In this document: positions 36,256 to 45,566 of the stretch, one piece after another | How positions within the stretch are numbered: the stretch's first letter is position 1 | Layout of the letters: each line of letters opens with the position of its first letter | DNA from: UBA2357 sp041916775 | GTDB lineage: Bacteria; Pseudomonadota; Gammaproteobacteria; Burkholderiales; Rhodocyclaceae | Length of the DNA stretch: 64,000 bases | Direction: 5' to 3' | Assembly: GCA_041916775.1 (NCBI GenBank) | Contig: JAYRYZ010000001.1 | Coordinates: forward strand, 124,001 to 188,000 | Translations under genes and position numbers: made by a program | Notes under the pieces: model-generated | Told to the model about the DNA's origin: nothing | Databases searched by the model: none | What the model saw: only the letters and a program-made list of their open reading frames with translations

Positions 36256-37599
36256 TTACAGGCTGCCGAAGAACACCACCAGCACCCCGATCGGTGCGAC
36301 ATAGCGCGACAGCACCGTCCAGACCGTGGCAGCGGTGCCGCCGAGGCCCAGCTCGCGGTTCGTCTCGTCGACATTCAGGCGCCAGGCGGCGAACAGGATG
36401 ATGCCGAGGCCGGTGAGCGGCAGCAGGAACTTGCTGGTGAGCTGGTCGAGCAGGTCGAAGATGTTGAGTCCGAGGATCATCACGTCCGACCAGGTGTTGA
36501 AGGACAGGAGCGCGGCGATACCGATCGCCCAGGCGCCAATCGCCGGAACGATGGTGGCGGCGCGCCTGCTGAGGCCGAGACGCTCCTCGCACAGCTCCAC
36601 CACCGGTTCGAGTAGCGAGATGGACGAGGTGAGCGCGGCGAAGGACAGCAGGATGAAGAACAGCACGCCCAGGATCAGACCACCCGAGATCGCGCCGAAG
36701 GCAAGCGGCAGGGTCACGAACACCAGGCCGGGGCCGGCGGCGGGGTCGAGGTTGTTGGCGAACACGATCGGGAAGATCGCGAGGCCGGCGCCGATGGCCA
36801 CCACGGTGTCGATGATGACCACGGTGCGCGCGGTGGACAGCAGGTTCACCTCCTTACCGAGGTAGGAACCGTAGGCCATCATGATGCCCATGCCGAGCGA
36901 CAGGGTGAAGAAGGCGTGGCCGAGGGCCGCGAGGATGACCTTGCCGGTGACCAACTCCCAGTTCGGGGCGAACATGAAGCTGAGCGCGCGGCCGAAGGCG
37001 CCGGTGGTCATCGCGTAGCCGATCAGGATCAGCAGCAGCACGAAGAGCCCGGGCATCAGCAGCTTGGAGGCGCGCTCCAGGCCGCCGGTGACGCCCATCG
37101 CCACCACCACCGCGGTGATTGCCATGAACGCTGTGTGCCAGATCAGGAGCGTGCCGGGGTTGCCGAGCATGCCGGTGAAGAGCGCGCCGGCCGCGTCGCC
37201 GTTCATGCCCGAGAATGCGCCGGTGGCGGCATTGCCCACGTAGGCGAAGGCCCAGCCGCCGATCACGCTGTAGAAGGCGAGGATCAGGAAAGAGGCGAGG
37301 ATGCCGGTGGCGCCGAACACCGCCCAGTTGCGGCTGCGCCCGTTCTGGCGGGCGATCGTGGACAGCGTGCTGATCGGGTTCTTCTGGCCGCGGCGGCCGA
37401 GCATCCACTCCGCAACCAGAATGGGCACGCCGATCAGGAAGATGCAGGCGAGATACACCAGCACGAAGGCCGAGCCACCGCTCTGGCCGATCATGTAGGG
37501 GAACTTCCAGATGTTGCCGAGGCCGACCGCCGAGCCGGTGGCGGCGAGCACGAAACCGATGCGCGAAGACCACTGGGCGTGGCTGTGTTGGGTCGCCAT
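36256..37599 (-). CDS. Sodium-dependent transporter, NSS (SNF/LeuT) family
   Basis: 447 residues from the ATG at 37599. About eleven hydrophobic helices; TM1 has the family motif GSAVGLGNIWKFPY and the sodium site residues, followed by GGSAFVLVYL. Bacterial members import amino acids such as Leu, Trp or Tyr using the sodium gradient. The following gene, on the other strand, encodes an indolepyruvate oxidoreductase-type enzyme, so an aromatic amino acid is a reasonable guess. An upstream in-frame extension is not protein-like. Confidence 0.93.
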   Translation of the reverse strand: MATQHSHAQWSSRIGFVLAATGSAVGLGNIWKFPYMIGQSGGSAFVLVYLACIFLIGVPILVAEWMLGRRGQKNPISTLSTIARQNGRSRNWAVFGATGILASFLILAFYSVIGGWAFAYVGNAATGAFSGMNGDAAGALFTGMLGNPGTLLIWHTAFMAITAVVVAMGVTGGLERASKLLMPGLFVLLLILIGYAMTTGAFGRALSFMFAPNWELVTGKVILAALGHAFFTLSLGMGIMMAYGSYLGKEVNLLSTARTVVIIDTVVAIGAGLAIFPIVFANNLDPAAGPGLVFVTLPLAFGAISGGLILGVLFFILLSFAALTSSISLLEPVVELCEERLGLSRRAATIVPAIGAWAIGIAALLSFNTWSDVMILGLNIFDLLDQLTSKFLLPLTGLGIILFAAWRLNVDETNRELGLGGTAATVWTVLSRYVAPIGVLVVFFGSL

Positions 37600-37810
37600 G
37601 TCAGCACGCCTCCGGTTGACGTGGGCGGTGTGCGGCCGGGGCCGCAAGCGGTCGGGACAGGGTGTGGTGCATGGTGGTTCTCCTCCTTGTCGGATCATTT
37701 CGAGTGTCCGATCGGTTCTGCTGCGGCGCGTGTGCGCATGCCGGATCGGCCGCCGTGCATGGTTTCGGACTGGTGCCGGCGGGAAGGGAATCGTACGGGG
37801 AGCGGCTGGG

Positions 37811-37827
37811 AATAACGTTTCGTTATT
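37811..37827. repeat. Inverted repeat AATAACG-N3-CGTTATT
   Basis: Perfect 7-bp arms around TTT, 212 bases upstream of the transporter start. Likely a dimeric regulator site; the regulator is unknown. Confidence 0.5.
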
Positions 37828-37909
37828 TGTAAATTTGATGCATTTATAGGCACGGTGTTTCTTCATGTGGCCAGATGAAGAAATTTTTCACCTTTGCCGT
37901 CTGTCGTCG

Positions 37910-37969
37910 CATGGAATTCCATGGAATGGCGCCGGTGTCGCCAACATTGCACATGGAATCATCCGGAAT
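37910..37969. repeat. Helically spaced ATGGAAT repeats with a central palindrome
   Basis: ATGGAAT occurs at 37911, 37921 and 37953, and CCGGAAT at 37963. The pairs are spaced 10 bases internally and 42 bases apart, so all four lie on about the same face of the helix. The first two form part of the palindrome CATGGAATTCCATG. Confidence 0.5.
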
Positions 37970-38250
37970 CATGTAAAACAGCAGGATGCAGACCGATTCG
38001 ACAATTTCTGCAGCGGCGGTGCGGAGCGTGTGCGCGGAGTAGGGGGTAACCCTCAGGAAAGGCAAATTTTTTCCAGAATCGCTGTTTTTCGCCTCCATTG
38101 AGGAATAAATTTCTTTCCGGCCCTGCGCAGAATAGCGCCTCGTATCGCCGCAGTAGCCGACCCGAACAATCACATCACAGGAGACAAGGTCGCCCGCCTG
38201 CCGTCTGGTGCCACAAGCGCCAGCCCGACATGCCGGAACCGGAACGGACC

Positions 38251-41200
38251 ATGGCCACGCCCCTACAGAACGTATCGCTGGACGACAAGTACACCCTCAC
38301 CACCGGCCGCGCCTACATGACCGGCATCCAGGCGCTGGTGCGCCTGCCGATGATGCAGCGCATGCGCGACGAGGCTGCCGGGCTCAACACCGCCGGCTTC
38401 GTCACCGGCTATCGCGGATCGCCGCTCGGCAACGTCGACCAGGAGTTCTGGAAGGCGAAGAAGGTGCTCGAGCCGATGCACATCCGCTTCCAGCCCGGTC
38501 TGAACGAGGACCTCGCCGCCACCTCCGTGTGGGGCACCCAGCAGGTCAATCTGGATCCTAACGCCAAGTACGACGGCGTGTTCTCGATCTGGTACGGCAA
38601 GGGCCCGGGCGTGGACCGCACCGGCGACGTGTTCCGCCATGCCAACGCCGCCGGCACCTCGAAGCACGGTGGCGTGCTGGTGATCGCGGGCGACGACCAC
38701 GCCGCCAAGTCCTCGACCCTGCCGCACCAGACCGAGCATGTGTTCAAGGCACTGATGATGCCGGTGCTGGCGCCGGCGGGCATCCAGGAATACCTCGAAT
38801 ACGGCCTGCACGGCTTCGAGATGTCGCGTTACTCGGGCTGCTGGGTCGCCTTCAAGGCGCTCACCGACACGGTCGAGACCTCGGCCTCGGTGGACGTCGA
38901 TCCCTTCCGCGTGAAGACGGTGATCCCCACCGACTTTCCCCTGCCCGAGGACGGCCTCAACATCCGCTGGCCGGATCCCCCGCTGGTGCAGGAAAAGCGC
39001 CTGCTGCACCACAAGCTGTACGCCGCGCTCGCCTACTGCCGCGCCAACCAGCTCAACCGCACCGTGATCGACAGCCCCAAGGCGAAGCTCGGCATCATCT
39101 CCAGCGGCAAGAGCTATCTCGACCTGCGCCAGGCGCTGGACGATCTCGGCATCAGCGACGAGATCGCCGCCGAGATCGGCCTGCGCGTCTACAAGGTGGG
39201 CATGGTGTGGCCGCTCGAGGCCGAAGGCGTGCGCAAGTTCGCCGACGGGCTGGAGGAGATCCTGGTGATCGAGGAGAAGCGCCAGTTCCTCGAATACCAG
39301 CTGAAGGAAGAGCTCTACAACTGGAACGAGAACGTGCGCCCGCGCGTCATCGGCAAGTTCGACGAGAAGGGCGAGTGGGCGCTACCGCACAGCGACTGGC
39401 TGCTGCCCGCCGCCGGCGAGCTCACCCCGGCGATGATCGCGCGGGCGATCGCCGGCCGCATCGCGCGCTTCTACACCTCCGACCGCATCAAGGCGCGCCT
39501 CGCCTTCATCGAGGCCAAGGAGGCCGCGCTCGCCAAGCCGCGCGACGTGATCCAGCGCGTGCCGCACTACTGCTCCGGCTGCCCGCACAACACGTCCACC
39601 AAGGTGCCGCAAGGCTCGCGTGCGATTGCCGGCATCGGCTGCCACTACATGGCCACCTGGCTTTCGCCCGAGCACACCCAGACCTTCAGCCAGATGGGCG
39701 GCGAGGGCGTGCCCTGGATCGGTCAGGCCCCCTTCACCAGCACGCCGCACGTGTTCGCCAACCTCGGTGACGGCACCTACATGCACTCGGGCATCCTCGC
39801 GATCCGCGCGTCGGTGGCGGCGAAGGTGAACATCACCTACAAGATCCTCTACAACGATGCGGTCGCGATGACCGGCGGTCAGCCGCACGACGGCACCCTG
39901 AGTGTGCCCATCATCGCCCGCCAGCTCCTCGCCGAGGGCGTCGCCAACGTGGTCGTCGTCACCGACGGCACGCCGCGCGCCTACGGCCCCGCCGACCTGC
40001 CGCACGGCATCGGCATGCGCCAGCGCGACGAGCTCGACCAAGTGCAGCGCGAGCTGCGCACGGTTCCGGGTGTGTCTGCGATCATCTACGACCAGACCTG
40101 CGCTGCCGAGAAGCGTCGCCGCAGGAAGCGCGGCAAGTTCCCCGATCCCGCCACCCGTGTCGTCATCAACGACCTGGTGTGTGAAGGCTGTGGCGACTGT
40201 TCCGACAAGTCGAACTGCATGTCGGTGACCGCGGTCGAGACCGAATTCGGACGCAAGCGCACCATCGACCAGTCGTCGTGCAACAAGGACTTCTCGTGCG
40301 TGAAGGGCTTCTGTCCGAGCTTCGTCACCATCGAGGGTGGCAAGCTCAGGAAGGGCAAGGCGGCGCAGGTCGCGGCCGATGCCTTCGCCGCGCTGCCGCT
40401 GCCGACGCTGCCGTCCACCGCGGCGCCGTGGGGCATTCTCATCACCGGCGTGGGTGGCACCGGCGTAGTCACCATCGGCGCGCTGCTCGGCATGGCGGCG
40501 CACCTCGAAGGCAAGGGCATCTCGGTGCTGGACATGGCCGGCCTCGCCCAGAAGGGCGGCGCGGTGTGGTCGCATGTGCGCATCGCCGATCGTCAGGAGG
40601 CGCTCTACGCCGCCCGCGTCGCCGCAGGCGAGGCCAACGCGGTGATCGGTTGCGACCTGGTGGTCTCCGCCGGTGACGAGTCGCTCGCCAAGATGCGCCT
40701 CGGCCACACCCGCGTCGTCATCAACCGCGACCAGACCAACACCAGCGAGTTCGTGCGCGGCTTCGCCGCCCAGGCACGCAGCGGCGACGTGATCCGCAAT
40801 GCCGACCCGCAATTCCCCGCTGCGGCGATGGAAGCACAGATCGTCGACGCGGTCGGTGCGGACAATGTCGAGTTCCTCGAAGCCACCCGCCTCGCGACCG
40901 TGCTGCTCGGCGATTCGATCGCGACCAACCTGTTCATGCTCGGCTTCGCGTGGCAGAAGGGTCTGGTGCCGCTGAGTTTCGAGGCGCTGATGCGTGCGAT
41001 CGAGATCAACGGCGCTGCGGTCGCTGCCAACAAGGCCGCGTTCCAGTGGGGCCGCCGCGCTGCGGTCGAGCCGCAGGCCGTCGCCGAGGCTGCGAAGCCG
41101 CAGCACGGCAAGCCCGAGCATCATCGCCTGTCGAAGTCGCTCGACGAGGTGATCGCACGTCGCAAGGCGCAGCTCGTCGCCTATCAGGACGAGGCTTACG

Positions 41201-41829
41201 CCGCGCGCTACGTCAAGCTGGTGGAGCGGGTGCGTGCCGCCGAGGCGCGCGTCGCACCGGGCATCACCCTGCTCAGCGAGGCGGTTGCACGCGGCTACCA
41301 CAAGCTCCTCGCCTACAAGGACGAGTACGAGGTCGCCCGCATGTACACCGACAGCGACTTCCTCGCCCGCGTGGCCGAGGAGTTCGAAGGCGACTACAAG
41401 CTCGTGTTCAACCTTGCGCCGCCGATGCTCGCCGACCGCGACCCGGCCACCGGCCAGCTGCAGAAGCGCCGCTATGGCCAGTGGATGCTGAAGGGCATGA
41501 AGCTGCTGGCGAAGATGAAGGGCCTGCGCGGTGGAGCGCTCGACCCCTTCGCCCGCTCGGCCGACCGCAAGCTCGATCGTGCGCTGATCAACGAGTACGA
41601 GGCGGTGATCGAGGAGATCGTCACCCGTCTCGACAGCGCCAACCACGAGACCGCGATCGAGCTCGCCGGCCTGCCCGAGGACATCCGCGGCTTCGGCCAT
41701 GTGCGCGAGCGCCACGTCGAGACCGCGCGCAAGCGTCAGGCCGAGCTGCTTGAGGCCTTGCGCACCGGCAAGCCGGCAAGGACGCCGGTACGCAAGCCGC
41801 GTGTGACCATCGCGGTGCTGGCGGGTTGA
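38251..41829 (+). CDS. Fused indolepyruvate:ferredoxin oxidoreductase-type 2-oxoacid oxidoreductase
   Basis: 1192 residues from the ATG at 38251; an ATG at 38230 is possible. The alpha-type half has TGYRGSPLGNVDQEFW and a thiamine-diphosphate part with CSGCPHNTSTKVPQGS, GIGCHYMATW and GDGTYMHSG. A cysteine cluster (CEGCGDCSDKSNC, CVKGFCPSF; about 640-690) indicates iron-sulfur binding, and the gamma-type domain follows (GVGGTGVVTIGALLG near 733). The enzyme oxidatively decarboxylates aryl-pyruvates to aryl-acetyl-CoA. With the amino-acid dehydrogenase 130 bases downstream it suggests Phe/Tyr/Trp breakdown toward phenylacetyl-CoA-like intermediates. Confidence 0.92.
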   Translation: MATPLQNVSLDDKYTLTTGRAYMTGIQALVRLPMMQRMRDEAAGLNTAGFVTGYRGSPLGNVDQEFWKAKKVLEPMHIRFQPGLNEDLAATSVWGTQQVNLDPNAKYDGVFSIWYGKGPGVDRTGDVFRHANAAGTSKHGGVLVIAGDDHAAKSSTLPHQTEHVFKALMMPVLAPAGIQEYLEYGLHGFEMSRYSGCWVAFKALTDTVETSASVDVDPFRVKTVIPTDFPLPEDGLNIRWPDPPLVQEKRLLHHKLYAALAYCRANQLNRTVIDSPKAKLGIISSGKSYLDLRQALDDLGISDEIAAEIGLRVYKVGMVWPLEAEGVRKFADGLEEILVIEEKRQFLEYQLKEELYNWNENVRPRVIGKFDEKGEWALPHSDWLLPAAGELTPAMIARAIAGRIARFYTSDRIKARLAFIEAKEAALAKPRDVIQRVPHYCSGCPHNTSTKVPQGSRAIAGIGCHYMATWLSPEHTQTFSQMGGEGVPWIGQAPFTSTPHVFANLGDGTYMHSGILAIRASVAAKVNITYKILYNDAVAMTGGQPHDGTLSVPIIARQLLAEGVANVVVVTDGTPRAYGPADLPHGIGMRQRDELDQVQRELRTVPGVSAIIYDQTCAAEKRRRRKRGKFPDPATRVVINDLVCEGCGDCSDKSNCMSVTAVETEFGRKRTIDQSSCNKDFSCVKGFCPSFVTIEGGKLRKGKAAQVAADAFAALPLPTLPSTAAPWGILITGVGGTGVVTIGALLGMAAHLEGKGISVLDMAGLAQKGGAVWSHVRIADRQEALYAARVAAGEANAVIGCDLVVSAGDESLAKMRLGHTRVVINRDQTNTSEFVRGFAAQARSGDVIRNADPQFPAAAMEAQIVDAVGADNVEFLEATRLATVLLGDSIATNLFMLGFAWQKGLVPLSFEALMRAIEINGAAVAANKAAFQWGRRAAVEPQAVAEAAKPQHGKPEHHRLSKSLDEVIARRKAQLVAYQDEAYAARYVKLVERVRAAEARVAPGITLLSEAVARGYHKLLAYKDEYEVARMYTDSDFLARVAEEFEGDYKLVFNLAPPMLADRDPATGQLQKRRYGQWMLKGMKLLAKMKGLRGGALDPFARSADRKLDRALINEYEAVIEEIVTRLDSANHETAIELAGLPEDIRGFGHVRERHVETARKRQAELLEALRTGKPARTPVRKPRVTIAVLAG

Positions 41830-41959
41830 GCCTCACGCCCGGTCCAGCCCCCAACAAACCCAACCCCGTTTCAACGCAATCCGCGCACCCCCGCGCGACC
41901 GGCCAGGCGGCCGGTCGCAGGGCGCGCTCACCCCGAAGACCAGTGAAGGAGACAACAGC

Positions 41960-43009
41960 ATGGCCGTTTTTTCGATGCGCGATTTCGCCGACCACGAGCA
42001 AGTGGTGTTCTGCAGCGATGACCAGAGTGGGCTGAAGGCGATCATCGCCGTCCACAATTCCAACCTCGGCCCGGCCCTCGGCGGCTGCCGCATGTGGCCG
42101 TACGCCAGCGAAGAGGAGGCGGTGCGCGACGTGCTGCGCCTGTCGCGCGGCATGACCTACAAGTCGGCGATGGCCAATCTCAAGCTCGGTGGCGGCAAAT
42201 CGGTGATCATCGGCAACCCGCGCACCGACAAGACGCCGCAGCTCCTGGCCGCCTTCGCGCGCGCGCTGGAAGACCTCAACGGCCGCTACATCGCCGCCGA
42301 GGATTCCGGCACCAGCGTCGCCGACATGAAGTACATGACCCAGTTCACCCAGCATGTCGCAGGCATCCACGACAAGCCCTCCGACCAGGGCACGCGCAGC
42401 GGCGACCCTTCGCCCGCCACCGCCTACGGCACCTTCATCGGCATCAAGGCCGCGGTCAAGGAGAAGCTCGGGCGTGATTCGCTGGAAGGCCTCAAGGTCG
42501 CGGTGCAGGGCCTGGGCAACGTCGGCATGGACCTCGCCCGCCAGCTCAAGGACGCCGGTGCCACCCTGTGGGTCACCGACATCCACCGCGAGCCGCTGGT
42601 CGAGGCCGGTAAGACGCTCGGCGCCACCGTGGTCGCGCCGGACGAGATCTTCGGGCTGGATGTGGATGTGTTCGCGCCCTGCGCGCTGGGCGCCATCATC
42701 AACGACACCACCATCCCGCAGCTGAAGGCGAAGATCGTCGCGGGTGCGTCGAACAACCAGCTCGCCGAGCCGCGTCACGGTGTCGAGCTCATGAAGCGCG
42801 GCATCCTCTATGCGCCCGACTACGTGATCAACGCCGGCGGCATCATCGACGTCTACCACGAGCGCATCGGCTTCGACCGCGCCAAGCTGATCGCGCACAT
42901 CGACGGCATCTACGACAACCTGATGGAGATCTTCGAACGCGCCCGCAAGGAAGAGCGCCCCACCGGCGAGGTCGCCGACGCGATCGCGGAAGAGCGCTTC
43001 AAGCGCTGA
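41960..43009 (+). CDS. Leu/Phe/Val (Glu-type) amino-acid dehydrogenase
   Basis: 349 residues. The N-terminal catalytic domain has GPALGGCRMWPY and LSRGMTYKSAMANLKLGGGK with the catalytic lysines; the NAD-binding domain has VQGLGNVGMDLA. This is the leucine/phenylalanine dehydrogenase branch of the Glu/Leu/Phe/Val dehydrogenase family. It deaminates an amino acid to its 2-oxo acid, probably feeding the oxidoreductase encoded just upstream, which fits phenylalanine best. AAGGAG precedes the start. Substrate choice cannot be read from sequence alone. Confidence 0.92.
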   Translation: MAVFSMRDFADHEQVVFCSDDQSGLKAIIAVHNSNLGPALGGCRMWPYASEEEAVRDVLRLSRGMTYKSAMANLKLGGGKSVIIGNPRTDKTPQLLAAFARALEDLNGRYIAAEDSGTSVADMKYMTQFTQHVAGIHDKPSDQGTRSGDPSPATAYGTFIGIKAAVKEKLGRDSLEGLKVAVQGLGNVGMDLARQLKDAGATLWVTDIHREPLVEAGKTLGATVVAPDEIFGLDVDVFAPCALGAIINDTTIPQLKAKIVAGASNNQLAEPRHGVELMKRGILYAPDYVINAGGIIDVYHERIGFDRAKLIAHIDGIYDNLMEIFERARKEERPTGEVADAIAEERFKR

Positions 43010-43016
43010 GCCCCCG

Positions 43017-43043
43017 GGACGGCGATCCTCGCGGTTGCCGTCC
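43017..43043 (+). terminator. Hairpin after the amino-acid dehydrogenase gene
   Basis: GGACGGC, a 13-base loop and GCCGTCC, eight bases after the stop. No T tract, so only a candidate terminator. Confidence 0.35.
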
Positions 43044-43229
43044 TCGCTGCGGCGCCATAGAATGATCCGGAGTCATCCATAGCGCCACAGCGCGCAATCG
43101 GAAGCGGGTTGTTTCGCTGCCACCATCGGAAGTGTCGCATCACCTGGCACCGACGGCGTGACGGGCTTGGACGTGCCCTCGCTGATCATCGCGCGAGCAC
43201 GTTGTTCTCCATGCTCTTGAGGGCTTCGA

Positions 43230-44123
43230 GTGAGGCGACGACTTCTCTGCAGCGGATTCGTGGCGGGCTGGGTCTTGTTTGCCGGCTGCGCGACGGCACA
43301 GGAGTCCGTAGCTTCCGATGACGGGAAGGTCATCAACTGGGCGCTGAACGACTTTCCCCCATTCATCCTGGTCGAGCGCAATCTGCCCGGCGAAGGATTC
43401 GTTGATGTTGCGTTGCGCCACATCGTGGCGCGCATGCCGGAGTACACGCATCGCTTCGAGGTCGTCAGCGTCTCCCGGGCCCTCGGCCTCATGGCGCAGG
43501 GAGAGCGGGTTTGCCATCCGTCCTTGTTGCGCAGTGCCGAGCGGGAACGCGTTGCCACGTTCAGCGAGCGTGTGCATTTCGTGCTCCCGCATCATGTGGT
43601 GCTGCCTCGAACCCATCTCTCGCGGCTTCAGCCGCATACCAATGCTCAAGGCGAGGTCGATGTCGACAGCCTGCTTGCAGACGATTCCTTGCTGACGTCG
43701 ATCAACGACCTGCGCGTGTTTTCGACGCAGATCAACCGTGCGCTCGAGCGTTTCGGCGATGCCTCGCATATACAGCGCAGCGGGGGACATTTCGTCGCAT
43801 CGTTCCGTCAGCTCGAGGCAGGCTGGATCGACTATCTCTTTGCGTACCCGGTGGAGCCCGGCTGGTACCAGTCGCGTGGATTGGTTTCGGGCACGCTCGA
43901 TCTGGTGTATCTGCCCATCGCCGGTGGTGAGCCTTTCACGCTAGGCTTCGTGGCCTGTACTCGCGGGGCGTGGGGCGAACGCATCGTGGCACGCATCGAC
44001 GAAATCGTGCGCGATGCAGGGCCGCGCCCGCCGTGGGTCAAGAGCCAACTGGACCTTTCCGATGCAGAAGGCGCAAAGCGCCTGGAGCAGCAGCTCGAGC
44101 GGCACAGGCCGTTTGGGCACTGA
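43230..44123 (+). CDS. Periplasmic solute-binding-like protein (TIGR02285-like)
   Basis: 297 residues from a GTG start. A signal peptide with a lipobox-like FAGCAT precedes a bilobed binding-protein-like region: INWALNDFPPFILVERN, FVDVALRHIVARMPEYTHRFEVV, and later YLFAYPVEPGWYQ. This resembles the TIGR02285 family of extracellular binding-protein-like proteins, whose ligands are unknown. It ends six bases before the diguanylate cyclase gene, so it probably senses a periplasmic ligand for that enzyme rather than feeding a transporter; no permease genes are present. Confidence 0.8.
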   Translation: MRRRLLCSGFVAGWVLFAGCATAQESVASDDGKVINWALNDFPPFILVERNLPGEGFVDVALRHIVARMPEYTHRFEVVSVSRALGLMAQGERVCHPSLLRSAERERVATFSERVHFVLPHHVVLPRTHLSRLQPHTNAQGEVDVDSLLADDSLLTSINDLRVFSTQINRALERFGDASHIQRSGGHFVASFRQLEAGWIDYLFAYPVEPGWYQSRGLVSGTLDLVYLPIAGGEPFTLGFVACTRGAWGERIVARIDEIVRDAGPRPPWVKSQLDLSDAEGAKRLEQQLERHRPFGH

Positions 44124-44129
44124 CCGCAC

Positions 44130-45392
44130 ATGCCAGGCCCCAGGTTTTTCCCCTTCGCAGGTGTCAGCATACTCGGCGTGCGGATGTTGGGCTGGATCCT
44201 GGCCGTTGCGGTTGTCTCGACGCTGCTGTCTGCCGCGTTGAGTCTTTACCAGGAGCATCAACGGGATCTGCGCGACCTCGACGCGTCGATCAGCTATGTG
44301 CGTGACAGCCAGTTGCCGGCGATCACGGAGGCCGCATGGAACTTCGACCATGCGCAACTCAGGAATCAACTGCAGGCCATCGTGGATTCGCCCTGGATCA
44401 CCGGTCTGCGCGTCGCTTATGGTCCGCGCGAGTCTGCCGTCATCACGGTCGGTGACTTCGATGCGCAAAGCCCACAGGTGCTGAAGATGGCGCTGACAAG
44501 GGCCATGGGGACACGTCTGGTCGAGGTCGGGCACCTGATGGTGTTGCCGAACCATGCCGAGACCAGTGTGCGCACGCGCGCTCGGCTCGCGCTGATCCTC
44601 GGGGTGGAGGCGTTCAGGACGCTCGCGATCTCATGTGTGCTTTTGTGGCTGGTGGTGAGCCTGATTACACGACATTTGCGCACGATGGCTGATTTTTCGC
44701 GGAATTTCGACCCGGATCGCGCTTTTCAGCCGCTGTGTCTGCGTCGTGCCACGCCAGTGCGTGACGACGAATTGAGCGAGCTGTGCGACAGCCTCAACGA
44801 TGCGTACAGGAGGCTGGCGATTGCGCATCGTGCGGATCGTGATCGGCAGACCGAACTGGAGGCCGAGGTCGCTGCGCGCACCGAGGCGCTGCAGCGGCTC
44901 GCGCATCACGATGCGCTTACCGGGCTGCCCAATCGCCTGTTGCTGACGGACAGGCTCAAGCTCGCGCTGGCCCAGGCCTCGCGGCGGGGAGCCGGATTGG
45001 TGATCGCCTATCTGGACCTGGACGGGTTCAAAGGCATCAATGACGAGTTTGGCCATGAGGCCGGCGACCGGGTGCTGGTTGAACTTGCCGCGCGCCTTCA
45101 GTCCGTACTGCGCGACGGCGACACCCTGGCGCGCGTCGGTGGTGACGAGTTCGTTGCCATCCTGCCCGACCTCGATGTCGCCGGTTGCGGGCCGGTGGTT
45201 GAACGCCTGCTCTCGCGGGCGGCCTCGCCAGTGGGGTTTGACGGCTGGACACGCACGCTCTCGGCTAGCCTGGGTGTCGCGGCCTGCCCCCACGACGGGA
45301 CGAGCGTGGATGCCTTGCTGCGCTGTGCGGATCGCAGGATGTATCGGGCCAAGCAGGGTGGCAAGAACCGCGTGTGCATGGGCGACGCGTGA
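44130..45392 (+). CDS. Membrane-bound diguanylate cyclase (GGDEF)
   Basis: 420 residues. Two transmembrane helices (about 14-36 and 162-182) bracket a periplasmic sensor domain with ITEAAWNFDHAQLRNQL; a HAMP-like/coiled segment leads to the GGDEF domain (about 250-415). The active site is RVGGDEFVAIL, intact, and the product-inhibition I-site RDGD lies five residues upstream, so both catalysis and feedback inhibition are expected. It makes cyclic di-GMP. Coupling to the preceding periplasmic protein gene (6-base gap) suggests ligand-regulated activity. Confidence 0.94.
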   Translation: MPGPRFFPFAGVSILGVRMLGWILAVAVVSTLLSAALSLYQEHQRDLRDLDASISYVRDSQLPAITEAAWNFDHAQLRNQLQAIVDSPWITGLRVAYGPRESAVITVGDFDAQSPQVLKMALTRAMGTRLVEVGHLMVLPNHAETSVRTRARLALILGVEAFRTLAISCVLLWLVVSLITRHLRTMADFSRNFDPDRAFQPLCLRRATPVRDDELSELCDSLNDAYRRLAIAHRADRDRQTELEAEVAARTEALQRLAHHDALTGLPNRLLLTDRLKLALAQASRRGAGLVIAYLDLDGFKGINDEFGHEAGDRVLVELAARLQSVLRDGDTLARVGGDEFVAILPDLDVAGCGPVVERLLSRAASPVGFDGWTRTLSASLGVAACPHDGTSVDALLRCADRRMYRAKQGGKNRVCMGDA

Positions 45393-45505
45393 TCGAAGCG
45401 GTGTTCCGCATCGCTGCGTGCGGCGTTACAACAGTGCGTGAGGCGGGTGTAGTGCTATGCGACCGCATCTGCGCATTCACGTGTGTTCAGTGTTGTTCCC
45501 CGGCA

Positions 45506-45531
45506 CCTGACGCCCGTGCGCCGGCGTCAGG
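45506..45531. terminator. Hairpin between convergent GGDEF and PEP-CTERM genes
   Basis: CCTGACGCC, an 8-base loop and GGCGTCAGG form a perfect 9-bp stem in the 174-base gap between the convergent stops. No long T run on either side; it may still block read-through. Confidence 0.5.
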
Positions 45532-45566
45532 CAAGCTGGTTCAGTGACGGGGCGGCGTGGCCGGGA

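Larger units (their letters stand above)
37600..38250. promoter_or_regulatory. 651-base divergent control region between the transporter and indolepyruvate oxidoreductase genes
   Basis: No convincing gene. The part from about 37800 to 38120 is notably AT-richer than its surroundings. It contains an inverted repeat AATAACG-TTT-CGTTATT (37811-37827), a palindrome CATGGAATTCCATG (37910-37923) embedded in a set of ATGGAAT repeats, and T-rich tracts near 38067 and 38085. The AT tracts could suit an Lrp-type regulator such as the one encoded at 34126, but no consensus match was established. Confidence 0.55.

Noticed and set aside
37828..37848. TyrR/PhhR-type box (TGTAAA...TTTATA) upstream of the transporter gene
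   Set aside because: The spacing between half-sites is nine instead of six bases and the second half is imperfect.
39382..41715. 777-codon minus-strand frame inside the indolepyruvate oxidoreductase gene
   Set aside because: Histidine/arginine/glycine-rich translation without motifs; the plus strand has clear cofactor motifs.
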